64,000 nucleotides of DNA from Chryseobacterium rhizosphaerae (GTDB lineage: Bacteria > Bacteroidota > Bacteroidia > Flavobacteriales > Weeksellaceae), in the NCBI RefSeq assembly GCF_003385455.1, contig NZ_QNUF01000018.1, forward strand, positions 1 to 64,000. Direction: 5' to 3'. Under the pieces are notes generated by a model that worked only from the letters and a program-made list of their open reading frames with translations, searched no databases and was not told the origin of the DNA. The translations under genes were made by a program, and so were the position numbers. Numbering within the stretch: the first letter of the stretch is position 1; each line of letters opens with the position of its first letter. Below are positions 1 to 8,575 of the stretch, in pieces.

Positions 1-1359
1 CCATGATGGCAGCACTTCTTTATTTGCAGAGAGTATCGTTAAGGGCATATAAGCTCCCAGCCCCTGGAAAATACCAAAATTATTGGTAGGACGGGGAGCA
101 GGAAAAGGGGAAACATTACTGGCATTATTGGGATATCCATAGTAATCAACATTCAGACTAAATCTTGCCGGAAGCTTTTCCAGGTTATAATAGCTGAAAT
201 CTGTACTTGTATTCTTAGTGACATTTTTCAATGATTTTAGAAAGTGCCTGTTTCTGGTAGAGGTTTCGTTAGAAGGAATCCCATAATAAGTAGCTACACT
301 TTGGGCTTGTACGTCCTGGTATTCCAGGTTATATTTTTCTACCAGTGAATTCCCGTTTTTTATTTCAATAGAGGTCAGGAGATTATTTTCAGCATTGCTG
401 ATAAATAAATCATTTCGTGCTTTTCCATAAATGAAAGACACATTTTTATTATCTTCTGAAATACTAATAAGTCTTGGTTTATAGGATTGCTGGCTTAGTT
501 TGTTTTTAACAATATCACTGTAAGTATAGGGAGCTCCCGCTGGATCATTCTGGCATTTTTGAAGTAGATTAAACCCTGCATTCAATGAAGAATAATAATT
601 GAGATTTTCCGTGATGTAGGTAAAATTGGTTTCCTGTTTGTCAGGGTCTATGATTTTATATAAGTACCAGCCTGTAATGGCACTCCTGTCAGGTCCTGCG
701 CTTTGAGTGGTGGACCTTTCAATATTCTCTACCGACCCTCCGAAATAATATTCTGTCCCGGTTTTATCGGTCAACTTAAAACGGAAAAGTTTTCCGTATC
801 CCATGACTGGTGCATTCAGGTCAAAAATCTCAATTTTAACTTTATCTTTTGACTCCGTAAAAACCTGTAAATTACTGTTAATATAGAAACTACCGGATAA
901 TCCATTGGCCACAGAAAAATTAAACCAGTCATATTCAGTATCTATTGCATTTCCTGTTCTTGCAGCTTCTTTTATTTGGAGTAAATCCGCAGTTTCATTA
1001 ATCGTGTCAGGTTTCCAGTTGGTATTATTTTCGTCTGTTTCATCTTTTACCACTCTTGATATAACACCCGGAGCGGTCAGCATCCAGGACATTCCTGTAC
1101 TCGTCCCAATATCATCTGCTCTTACTCCACTGGAATAGCTTAAAGATATTGGCGTTCTAAGCTGGCTATAAATAGGAATCTGATGGGTGAAATCACCATT
1201 GGAAGGTTGTTCAAAACTAATCCTGCTACTGGCAAAGGTTTCCTGGGATGGAGCTACTATTTTGGGTATTCCATAATTATTATTGGGCTCGGATGATGCC
1301 TGACCACTGTATAATTGAAATGCCAGAAGCATACAAATTGGCGTATATATTTTTTTCAT
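1..1359 (-). CDS. RHS/SpvB-like large surface protein, N-terminal part (runs off the window)
   Basis: The minus strand reads openly from an ATG at 1359 to the window edge (453 codons, no stop), so only the N-terminus is present. Residues 1-21 look like a signal peptide (MKKIYTPICMLLAFQLYSGQA). The motifs that follow (HQIPIYSQLRTPISLSYSSG, then GMSWMLTAPGVISRVV) match the N-terminal repeat style of SpvB/RHS-type proteins of Bacteroidetes, which usually continue for 1000 or more residues to an RHS core and a variable, sometimes toxic, tip. It starts 13 bases after the T9SS protein gene and is probably co-transcribed with it. The family call rests on motif style; the diagnostic RHS core lies outside the window. 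Confidence 0.72.
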   Translation of the reverse strand, partial: MKKIYTPICMLLAFQLYSGQASSEPNNNYGIPKIVAPSQETFASSRISFEQPSNGDFTHQIPIYSQLRTPISLSYSSGVRADDIGTSTGMSWMLTAPGVISRVVKDETDENNTNWKPDTINETADLLQIKEAARTGNAIDTEYDWFNFSVANGLSGSFYINSNLQVFTESKDKVKIEIFDLNAPVMGYGKLFRFKLTDKTGTEYYFGGSVENIERSTTQSAGPDRSAITGWYLYKIIDPDKQETNFTYITENLNYYSSLNAGFNLLQKCQNDPAGAPYTYSDIVKNKLSQQSYKPRLISISEDNKNVSFIYGKARNDLFISNAENNLLTSIEIKNGNSLVEKYNLEYQDVQAQSVATYYGIPSNETSTRNRHFLKSLKNVTKNTSTDFSYYNLEKLPARFSLNVDYYGYPNNASNVSPFPAPRPTNNFGIFQGLGAYMPLTILSANKEVLPSW

Positions 1360-1372
1360 GATCTGTTTTTTT

Positions 1373-3016
1373 TTATTTTTTAATCAGTTTAGCATTTGCC
1401 GTTTTGTTCGTATCTGTTTTTATGGTCACCAGATAAACACCCTGAACCAAAGCCTGTGTACCCAATTTGGTAACATTATTCTTTGTTTTCATCTGCTGTA
1501 AAAGCTTTCCACTCATATCATAAACTGAAATATCAGCTTCCTTGAAATCACTAAAGCCGATTTCTATATAAGCATAATCTGAAACCGGATTCGGATAGAT
1601 TTTGATATCATGCTTTTCTATTAACTGATCCACCTGTTTGTCTCCCAGCTTTACAATCTTCCAGTTTTCTTTTCCTAATTCCTCAGTACTGGTTCCGGCC
1701 AGAATAATAGAACCGTCTCCGTTAAGTCTCAAATCCGAAAGTCTCTCCTCTCTTTTTCTCGAGTCTCCACTCACATGTTTTCTCCATTGCTCATTGCCGT
1801 TGCCATCCAGATACAACATCCAGAAAGTCTCATCATCCTTCTCTATTCTTCCTTCCGCCTGGGTATACCCTCCCAGCAATATTCCTTTCGTGGCATCTTG
1901 GTTCCTGGATCCTGACTCTTGACTCTGTATCACATTCATTCCCATCAAAATATCCCTGTTCTTGAAATTGTAGGATTTCTGCCATTGTTCATCCCCTCTT
2001 TCATTCAGTGAGATCAACCAAAGGTCTGTTCCTTCTTCAATTCCTACTGATTTGTTTCCGGATCTCTCGGATCTGGATTCTCCACCGATGATAAAACCGT
2101 TTGAAGTTAAAGCCAGGGTTCTGATATGATCATCGCCTTTTCCGCCAAAGTTCTTTTCCCATTCTACTTTTCCGTTTTTATCCAGCTTTACGATCCAGTA
2201 GTCGCCTTCACCGAAATTGCTGCTGGCTTTTGGCATTTGGCTAATGGCTATTGAGGAAGCGGGTCTTTCAGTCGAAGGTTTAGTCTCAGAATTTCCAACC
2301 CCGGAACCCAGAACCTCAGAACTCCTTGAATAGATTCCTAATAATGCTCCGCCGTCTTTCGTGGGTATCATTTTTTCTACTTCATCCAAGCCTCTTCCTC
2401 CCAGAATAAGCTGAGACAGTTCTTTTCCATCTTTATCCAGTCTAGTAATCCAGACATCTTTTGAACCGTAACCTTTGGATGAGTTTTGAATATTTCCGGC
2501 CACAAAAAAGCCTAAGTCGGTGGTTTGAATCACGGCTTTGGCTTCTTCATCTGAGGAAGTTCCCAGGGTTTTCTGCCACAGTTCATCCCCAAATTCATTC
2601 AGCCTGATCAGCCAGATATCCGATCCCCCTTTGGAATCATCTTTTTTATCCAGTCCCTTTCCGGAATAGGAAGTACCGGAAACCAGAAATCCTCCATCCT
2701 GAGTGGTCACAGTTGCGGATAAATAATCGTGGTTTTGCCCGGCAAAATATTTCTCCCAAACCTGTTCTCCCTGCTGGTTGAGTTTTACCAAATGAAAATC
2801 GTAACCGTTATTGAGCTTTTGGCTATTGGCAGCTAAAGATTGGCTTTTAGCCTGAATGCTGCTTCCCGTGATAAGATATTGCTGGTCAATGGTTGTGATC
2901 ACCTGATTGAGAAAATCCTGGGTGGAAGATTTGATGTCTTTCTGCCAGATGACTTCCTGGGCAGAGAGGCTCAGAATGGTGCATAAGGTAAATGCACTGA
3001 GATAAAGTTTTTTCAT
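1373..3016 (-). CDS. T9SS-secreted protein with WD/propeller-like repeats and C-terminal sorting domain
   Basis: 547 residues. A signal peptide ends near LSLSAQ (residue 20). About seven degenerate repeats of the form D.WL.RL...G.E.W.K..G....D......T.DGGF...G suggest a beta-propeller-like surface protein. The C-terminal ~75 residues, beginning KIYPNPVSDYAYIEI and ending GVYLVTIKT...KLIKK, are a type A T9SS sorting domain, so the product should cross the outer membrane by type IX secretion and be anchored or released. Three loops carry Ser/Asn/Gln-rich inserts encoded by degenerate repeat DNA (see findings). It is the first gene of a pair with the RHS-like gene. No enzymatic motif was seen; adhesion or a structural role is a guess. 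Confidence 0.85.
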   Translation of the reverse strand: MKKLYLSAFTLCTILSLSAQEVIWQKDIKSSTQDFLNQVITTIDQQYLITGSSIQAKSQSLAANSQKLNNGYDFHLVKLNQQGEQVWEKYFAGQNHDYLSATVTTQDGGFLVSGTSYSGKGLDKKDDSKGGSDIWLIRLNEFGDELWQKTLGTSSDEEAKAVIQTTDLGFFVAGNIQNSSKGYGSKDVWITRLDKDGKELSQLILGGRGLDEVEKMIPTKDGGALLGIYSRSSEVLGSGVGNSETKPSTERPASSIAISQMPKASSNFGEGDYWIVKLDKNGKVEWEKNFGGKGDDHIRTLALTSNGFIIGGESRSERSGNKSVGIEEGTDLWLISLNERGDEQWQKSYNFKNRDILMGMNVIQSQESGSRNQDATKGILLGGYTQAEGRIEKDDETFWMLYLDGNGNEQWRKHVSGDSRKREERLSDLRLNGDGSIILAGTSTEELGKENWKIVKLGDKQVDQLIEKHDIKIYPNPVSDYAYIEIGFSDFKEADISVYDMSGKLLQQMKTKNNVTKLGTQALVQGVYLVTIKTDTNKTANAKLIKK

Positions 3017-3233
3017 ATTTATCTTGTTTTTAAAATTTTTGCGAGTCTAATATAATTTTCAACATCTATTGAATTATTTTTAAACTATTTTTAGCCATCA
3101 TTTATTGGCATGTAGTAAAGATATATCTGCAAAGCGACAGATCTTGTCGTGTTATATTTTACCCTAAACTTTTCATCATTGTGTTATTATCAGAGCAAAG
3201 ATGCTGTAAGAACACAACACAAAAAAGGAAATG

Positions 3234-3259
3234 GATTATGGATTTATAAATCCATAATC
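3234..3259. repeat. 26-base perfect palindrome downstream of the TPR/HTH regulator
   Basis: GATTATGGATTTA (3234-3246) is followed directly by its exact reverse complement (3247-3259). A near-identical copy lies at 5141-5166 on the other side of the regulator gene. It could be an operator or a terminator stem for the minus-strand gene ending at 3312; no U-tract follows on either strand. The rest of 3017-3311 shows no gene. Confidence 0.8.
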
Positions 3260-3311
3260 ATTAATTTATAAATCAACAATGCTAATGTGTTAAAAATTAA
3301 GCAATTGTATT

Positions 3312-5039
3312 TTACTTAATAGTCATTGTATTTTCAATTTCTTTGAGATATGTAGAAAGGGTGGTGTGTGTCTTTTTCTTGAATGCTGCCGTAAATGCCT
3401 GAGCATTGTTATATCCAAGCTCATCAGCAATAATCGCCAGTTTATAAGATCTGAACCTTTTATCTTCTATCAATCGTTCCAAGGCATAATCAACACGTAA
3501 ATCGTTAAGGTAAGCTGTGAAACTCTTTTCTTTATGGCTGTTAATTACTTCAGATAAATAAGTGGTGTTGGTGTTTATAGATTGTGCAAGACTGGATAAT
3601 GTTATTCCTTTTTTAAGGAAATGTTCCTTTTTTTCAAAATGTTGAAGTTCTTTTAGAATTGCTTGTACAACTTCCTCAGGGACATTTTTGATTGTTTTTT
3701 GTTCTTTCTGTACCAGTTCTTCAATCAAAGCTTCTGTTACTTCTGTTTCCGGGTCTATTTTATGACGTTTTTCAACAGAATGAATAAGATCTTGAGCAAT
3801 TTTGTGATGTTTTCTTTCTGCTCTCCGTGATTTATAATATAAATAAGTAAGTAATAAAAGAATTAATAACAGTGCACTTATAGCTACATAAAGAATTGTT
3901 TTTCTTTTTTTTAAATCATTAATTATATCTTCCTTTTCTTCTAAAAGCTTCGGAGTGTCATATTTTTTTGGTAACTCTGTGAAGGCATATTGGAGCTGTT
4001 CATCAAGCTTTTTATCAACTTTTAAAAAGCGATCAATATAATACAACTGTTTTTCCTTATCGTTTTTTTCTTTATAATAGTCTATGAGATAAGTGTATGC
4101 TTCACGAAGCTCAGGGAACGTAATATTAGATTTTTGAATATTGGAATCTAGCTTAATGTAGGTTTCTGCAACTTTTTCTTTATTCTTTGCTCCTTGATAG
4201 GCTTTACCTAAATTAAAAAGGGAATAATTAGCATTGTTATTTTCATTGGAATTTGTAAAATAAGTATAAGCATTCGATAGCTTTATAATTGCAGTACTAT
4301 ATTTTTTTAATTTAAGATCATAAGTTCCAGACAAATAAGAGTAGGAGTTAAGATCATATTTATTTTTACCTACAAGAGCATATTTTTCCCCTTCTTTAAT
4401 TAAAATATTAGCTGAGTCTAATTTGTTAATTTCAAGATAACAGCTTATAAGTGCTATACGCATTTGATTGTGTTGGTAATCGTCTGTGATATTATTACCG
4501 TTGTAAAGATAGTATCTGAATATTTTTGCTGCTTCTGCATTTTTACCTATGTAGCTATTGATATAAGCAATATTCATATTGGCGTAGGCAGTTTGTTTTT
4601 TATCGTTTTGTTCTTTTGCATATTTCAATGCAAGAATATAATTATCCAATGCTGCTTTTAAATTATCATGCTTGTAATACAGATTTCCTTTGAGCAAATA
4701 ACTTCTGGCAGGATATAAGTTTCCTTTGATGTCTTTTGTAATTGTAGCTAAACTATCAATGTACTTTAAGGCTGTTGGGAATTTTTCATTAAAATGTATA
4801 AGGTTATAGCCCTCTGCTATTTCAAGTATATTATTTTCTTTTTTAGCCTTTTGTAGATAATATTTGGCAATCTGTTTAGCCTGTGGAACTTTATTATGAT
4901 CACAATAATCATAAAACTTATTTTTCAGTTCCGGATACTCAAATTCATGTAAACTATCAATTTTACTCCTTTGAGCATACACCAAATTACCAAACAATAG
5001 TATTATAATTATTTTAATTAGGAATATATGTTTCATCAT
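3312..5039 (-). CDS. Membrane-anchored TPR sensor with C-terminal AraC-type DNA-binding domain
   Basis: 575 residues. Signal-like segment 1-23 (ends VYAQ), then ~350 residues of helical TPR-like repeats (for example YPARSYLLKGNLYYKHDNLK), one transmembrane helix at about 381-402 (ILYVAISALLLILLLLTYLY), and an AraC-type helix-turn-helix at about 476-570 (LSSLAQSINTNTTYLSEVIN; IADELGYNNAQAFTAAFKK). The TPR part should be periplasmic and the DNA-binding part cytoplasmic, an architecture common in Flavobacteriia for one-protein signal transduction. It is divergent from the GG-leader peptide and peptidase genes, and its base composition is visibly more A/T-rich than the housekeeping genes downstream. 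The ligand is unknown; a periplasmic peptide is an inference from the neighbours. Confidence 0.85.
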   Translation of the reverse strand: MMKHIFLIKIIIILLFGNLVYAQRSKIDSLHEFEYPELKNKFYDYCDHNKVPQAKQIAKYYLQKAKKENNILEIAEGYNLIHFNEKFPTALKYIDSLATITKDIKGNLYPARSYLLKGNLYYKHDNLKAALDNYILALKYAKEQNDKKQTAYANMNIAYINSYIGKNAEAAKIFRYYLYNGNNITDDYQHNQMRIALISCYLEINKLDSANILIKEGEKYALVGKNKYDLNSYSYLSGTYDLKLKKYSTAIIKLSNAYTYFTNSNENNNANYSLFNLGKAYQGAKNKEKVAETYIKLDSNIQKSNITFPELREAYTYLIDYYKEKNDKEKQLYYIDRFLKVDKKLDEQLQYAFTELPKKYDTPKLLEEKEDIINDLKKRKTILYVAISALLLILLLLTYLYYKSRRAERKHHKIAQDLIHSVEKRHKIDPETEVTEALIEELVQKEQKTIKNVPEEVVQAILKELQHFEKKEHFLKKGITLSSLAQSINTNTTYLSEVINSHKEKSFTAYLNDLRVDYALERLIEDKRFRSYKLAIIADELGYNNAQAFTAAFKKKTHTTLSTYLKEIENTMTIK

Positions 5040-5140
5040 TTTGCAAATACACTATAAATTTACATTTTTATTCAGTAAATTAGGAGTCTAATATAAATAT
5101 ATTTAAACTATTGAAAATCAGCATGTTGTTTTATTTTTAA

Positions 5141-5166
5141 AATTATGAATTTATAAATCCATAATC
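5141..5166. repeat. Second copy of the flanking palindrome, upstream of the regulator
   Basis: Nearly the same palindrome as 3234-3259, with one internal mismatch in the stem. TTATAAATCCATAATC is shared exactly. It lies about 100 bases upstream of the regulator start and 66 bases before the peptide start, inside the divergent promoter region, so it is a candidate operator for both directions. Confidence 0.7.
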
Positions 5167-5231
5167 TATTTTTATTGTAATTTTGAAAAATATTCCGTTA
5201 TTTACCCGTTGAATTTTAAATGTAATTTGTA

Positions 5232-5405
5232 ATGAAAAAAACAATCAAACAAGAAAAAAAATTATCACTGAAAAAATTACAAATAATGAAGATTAGTGAA
5301 ATGAAAATAATCAATGGTGGGAGTAATCAACTAATGAATACAACTGGCGGTGTTGAACCACCAACATTTATGCCTCAAGGAGGAGGAATATCTAGTAGAT
5401 GTTAA
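5232..5405 (+). CDS. GG-leader small peptide (57 residues), natural-product or signal precursor
   Basis: ATG at 5232, stop TAA at 5403-5405. The leader is Lys-rich and amphipathic (KLSLKKLQIMKISEMKIING plus a second G), which fits the double-glycine leader style of Bacteroidetes 'class I lanthipeptide / natural product precursor' peptides. The 27-residue part after GG contains three prolines and one C-terminal cysteine (ends ISSRC). The stop is one base before the ATG of the prolyl oligopeptidase gene, so the two are probably translationally coupled. No lanthionine synthetase, radical SAM enzyme or C39 peptidase-transporter is in the window, so modification is uncertain. The leader pattern is seen; the function is inferred. 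Confidence 0.75.
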   Translation: MKKTIKQEKKLSLKKLQIMKISEMKIINGGSNQLMNTTGGVEPPTFMPQGGGISSRC

Positions 5406-5406
5406 G

Positions 5407-7581
5407 ATGAGACAGTCAATATTTATCATTATTTGTACTTTTTATACATTCTCTACAAATGCTCAAAAAAGTAATCCTGCTCCATCTGTTCCTGTAACAG
5501 ATGAATATTTTGGGATTAAAATTGTAGATGAATATAGAAACTTAGAAAATTTAGAAAGTCCATCAACAAAGAAATGGATGGAAACTCAAACAGGGTACAC
5601 TAATTCTATTCTTAGTCAAATTCCTAAAAGAAAATTTTATTTAGAGAAAAGATTAGAGTTTGATAAAAGGCAGGGATATTCTATATCAAATTTAAATATA
5701 ACTAATAATGATAAATATTTTTATTTGAAGAAAAGTGGTAATGAAAAAGCAGCAAAGCTTTATTATAGGGAAGGGTTTTTAGGAAAAGAGGAACTACTTT
5801 ATGATCCTGCTAAATATAAAAGTAACGAACAGAATCATGAATTTGTCATTAATTACATTAGCCCGGACTTAGTTGGGGATAAAGTAACTATTGCGATGTC
5901 TGAAAAAGGAAAAGAACTGGCAGAGGTTATTATTATGGATGTGAAAAACAAGTATATTCACCCTGAAACAATTACCAATACTACACCTGCTAATATAGGA
6001 GGAATAAAGTGGTTGGATGATAACTCCGGATTTTTCTATACTTATTTCCCAATCAATGATCCAAAATCTCAGAATTTCTATAAAAACACACAAGCTATTT
6101 TGTACAAAATAGGGACAAATCCGAAAGTATTAACAGATATTTTTTCTGGTAAAAATAATTCCGAGCTAAAAATAGATGAAAAAAAATCCCCTATTATCTT
6201 AGACTCTAATGATAAATATTACGTTGGAATGTTGCTTGACAATAATTATTACAGACAAACATTTATAATTCCAAAACAAGATTTATTAGAAAATAAAAAA
6301 ACTTGGAAACCGCTTTATACTAAAGAGGATAAGGTTAGATCTCTACAGCTTGTAGATAATGATCTGTATTTTTTATCTCAATACAACGCTCAAAATTACA
6401 CACTTTGTAAAACTAATATAATTACTCCAGATTTTAAAAACCCTGAAATCCTTATCCCAGAAAAAAATGATGAGGTTATAGAGCAGTATAGATTCACTAA
6501 AGATGGTATTTATTACACAACCACAAAAAATGGAGTGGAGGCAAAATTATACTTATATAAAGGAGGAAGAGATACTCCTATTAAACTTCCTTTTCCATCA
6601 GGTAATATAAATTTACAAGCAAAAGGAAAAGATTTTTCAGACATTTGGATAAGCTGTTCCGGATGGGCGAATGAAGAACAGCGTTTTAAATATGATCTAA
6701 AAACCGATTCGTTTCTTCCCGAAAACATAACTCCAATTACAGAATATCCTGAGTTTAAAGATATTGTAGTTGAAGAGATCGTTGTTAAAGCAAGAGACGG
6801 GGAAGAAATACCATTATCTCTCATATATAACAAAAACATGAAACGAAATGGGAAGAATCCAGTGTTAATTGATTCGTATGGTGCTTACGGATCTTCTCGG
6901 ATTCCATTCTTTGCCCGAATCTATTTATTATGGGCGAGCCAAGGAGGGATAATGGGTATTGCTCATGTCCGAGGAGGGGGAGAAAAAGGAGAAAAATGGC
7001 GTTTAGGAGGATATAAAGAAACAAAACCTAATACTTGGAGAGATTTAATTGACTGTACAGAATATTTAATTAATGAAAAATATACCTCAAAAGATAGAGT
7101 AGCGATTTGGGGGGCTAGCGCAGGAGGAATTACAGCAGGAAGGGCTATGACTGAAAGACCTGATTTATTTAAAGCTGTAATTTTGGAAGTTCCAACAACC
7201 AATACATTAAGAGACGTGCTTACTATTGGTAGTAATGTGGATGAATATGGAACATTAAAAGATCCCAAAGAATTTAAAGCTTTGCTAGAAATGGATGCTT
7301 ATCAACATATCAAAAAAGGAGTAAAATATCCTGCAACACTTATAACCGGAGGAATAAATGATCCCAGAGTTCCAGTTTGGGAGCCTGCAAAATTTGCAGC
7401 AAAACTACAATCAAATAGCGCCTCAAAAAATTCGGTATTACTTCAAATAGATTATGAGGGTGGACATGGAAACAATACAACAGCTCTTCATGTACATTCA
7501 AACCTTTCGGATATTTTTGCTTTTGCGTTATGGCAACTGGGACACCCCGACTACCAACCAAAAGAAAATACAAATAAATAA
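5407..7581 (+). CDS. Secreted S9 family prolyl oligopeptidase
   Basis: 724 residues from ATG 5407. An upstream in-frame start at 5350 would lie inside the peptide gene, whereas 5407 gives a clean signal peptide (MRQSIFIIICTFYTFSTNAQ). An N-terminal propeller-like half is followed by an alpha/beta hydrolase. The catalytic triad is visible: Ser571 in GASAGG, Asp652 in NDPRVP and His687 in GGHGN. The oxyanion-side motif AHVRGGGEKGEKW is also present. The family cleaves after proline in short peptides (about 30 residues or less). One base separates it from the peptide gene whose core is proline-containing, which suggests processing or degradation of that peptide in the periplasm. A general peptide-scavenging role is the alternative. 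Confidence 0.92.
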   Translation: MRQSIFIIICTFYTFSTNAQKSNPAPSVPVTDEYFGIKIVDEYRNLENLESPSTKKWMETQTGYTNSILSQIPKRKFYLEKRLEFDKRQGYSISNLNITNNDKYFYLKKSGNEKAAKLYYREGFLGKEELLYDPAKYKSNEQNHEFVINYISPDLVGDKVTIAMSEKGKELAEVIIMDVKNKYIHPETITNTTPANIGGIKWLDDNSGFFYTYFPINDPKSQNFYKNTQAILYKIGTNPKVLTDIFSGKNNSELKIDEKKSPIILDSNDKYYVGMLLDNNYYRQTFIIPKQDLLENKKTWKPLYTKEDKVRSLQLVDNDLYFLSQYNAQNYTLCKTNIITPDFKNPEILIPEKNDEVIEQYRFTKDGIYYTTTKNGVEAKLYLYKGGRDTPIKLPFPSGNINLQAKGKDFSDIWISCSGWANEEQRFKYDLKTDSFLPENITPITEYPEFKDIVVEEIVVKARDGEEIPLSLIYNKNMKRNGKNPVLIDSYGAYGSSRIPFFARIYLLWASQGGIMGIAHVRGGGEKGEKWRLGGYKETKPNTWRDLIDCTEYLINEKYTSKDRVAIWGASAGGITAGRAMTERPDLFKAVILEVPTTNTLRDVLTIGSNVDEYGTLKDPKEFKALLEMDAYQHIKKGVKYPATLITGGINDPRVPVWEPAKFAAKLQSNSASKNSVLLQIDYEGGHGNNTTALHVHSNLSDIFAFALWQLGHPDYQPKENTNK

Positions 7582-7707
7582 AATGTTTATTCTCTCATCA
7601 TTACTGGAAATTTAAAGCAATACTTCAATATTAAACCGACTCATCAAATTAGAAAATTATAAGATTGATTTCTATTGCTTATACAGATAGTATAAACGCA
7701 ATAACTT

Positions 7708-7854
7708 ATGAAAAAAAAGAAGCTTTATATTTTCGCAATAATAGCAGCAATTATTCTATTTCTGCCCTTTTTTTCTAAGTTTGAAAAAGGAGTGGAAGTA
7801 AGAACCTGGGGAATGAATAGATCAATTAACTGGGGATGGAACTTTGGATTCTAA
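7708..7854 (+). CDS. Small single-helix membrane peptide, unknown function
   Basis: 48 codons, ATG at 7708, TAA at 7852-7854. A positively charged start (MKKKK) is followed by one hydrophobic helix (LYIFAIIAAIILFLPFF) and a Trp/Asn-rich tail ending NWGWNFGF. It lies 126 bases after the peptidase gene and before a clear terminator, so it may be the last gene of the same cassette. No family recognised. It is short enough that a chance ORF cannot be excluded, but the Lys start, helix and aromatic tail look like a real secreted or anchored peptide. Confidence 0.55.
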   Translation: MKKKKLYIFAIIAAIILFLPFFSKFEKGVEVRTWGMNRSINWGWNFGF

Positions 7855-7956
7855 TAAAGATTTAATCTTGAAAAACCATTGGTAGCTCATTAAATAGTTA
7901 ACAAAAGTTCTGGCTATTCTTATAGTTGAAAGGAAAACACAACTTTGTAGAAATGG

Positions 7957-7982
7957 AAAAGGGTTTTAAATAACCCTTTTTT
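7957..7982 (+). terminator. Intrinsic terminator
   Basis: Stem AAAAGGGTT / AACCCTTTT (7957-7965 with 7972-7980), loop TTAAAT, T-run continuing to 7982. It closes the peptide/peptidase cassette. Confidence 0.8.
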
Positions 7983-8040
7983 GTGTATCCATGTATATAT
8001 ATGTTTTCTGCATTTTCCTTTTTAATTCTCAATATTTTAA

Positions 8041-8048
8041 TACATTTG
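8041..8048 (+). promoter_or_regulatory. -7 element TACATTTG
   Basis: Exact TAnnTTTG 17 bases before the ATG at 8066. No clear TTG -33 element at the usual distance; a T-rich stretch lies there instead. Confidence 0.55.
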
Positions 8049-8065
8049 TTTAAAACCTATTCAGC

Positions 8066-8575
8066 ATGAATTTCGAGCAGATCAACCTCCACCTTGAAGC
8101 TTATAAGGAACATGACCAGATCCTGGATGCAGCGAAATACCTGATCCATTCTTTTCATCTGGAACATGAGAACTTTGCAGGGTTTGGATTCAGGCAGGAG
8201 CTTTCCCCTACTTCGATGCTTCTTACGGCAGAAGGAGAACTGGGAGGTCCGCAGATGGTCATGATCCCGAAAAATTTATTCGATTTTGATCTGAACCTTG
8301 TTTTGAATATGATAGCCCATGAAATGCTCCATGTGAGACAAAAAGCTCCAGGACAGGTAATAGAGGATAAAAATGAGCGGGAATTTCAGGCGTACTACGA
8401 AATGCTTTTTCATAAAGTTTTCCCCCAGGTACCTGAAGTTTCAGACTTTCATAAAAAATTCTTTGGAGACAAAGCTCTTGAATATTACAGAAGAATGGGA
8501 GAAGGTTCAGAATTACAGCAAAAATATGCAGAACAGAAAACTGAAGTAGAACATTTAATTAACGTATTACCATGA
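8066..8575 (+). CDS. Conserved hypothetical protein with HExxH motif
   Basis: 169 residues, no signal peptide. The only recognisable motif is HEMLH near residue 95 (MIAHEMLHVRQ), the zinc-binding signature of metallopeptidases, followed ~20 residues later by an acidic stretch (EDKNEREFQAYYE) that could give the third ligand. Protease activity is an inference. First gene of a tight four-gene operon (with csaA, an exonuclease and a SufT-like protein); its stop overlaps the csaA start by 4 bases. Confidence 0.75.
   Translation: MNFEQINLHLEAYKEHDQILDAAKYLIHSFHLEHENFAGFGFRQELSPTSMLLTAEGELGGPQMVMIPKNLFDFDLNLVLNMIAHEMLHVRQKAPGQVIEDKNEREFQAYYEMLFHKVFPQVPEVSDFHKKFFGDKALEYYRRMGEGSELQQKYAEQKTEVEHLINVLP

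Noticed and set aside
1638..1922. Plus-strand frame in the T9SS protein gene
   Set aside because: Low-complexity Ser/Pro/Leu translation, opposite a well-supported gene.
5350..5406. Upstream extension of the prolyl oligopeptidase
   Set aside because: It lies inside the GG-peptide gene and would bury the signal peptide; ATG 5407 gives a proper one.
6513..7573. Several minus-strand frames inside the prolyl oligopeptidase gene
   Set aside because: Shadows of a clear family member with an intact catalytic triad.
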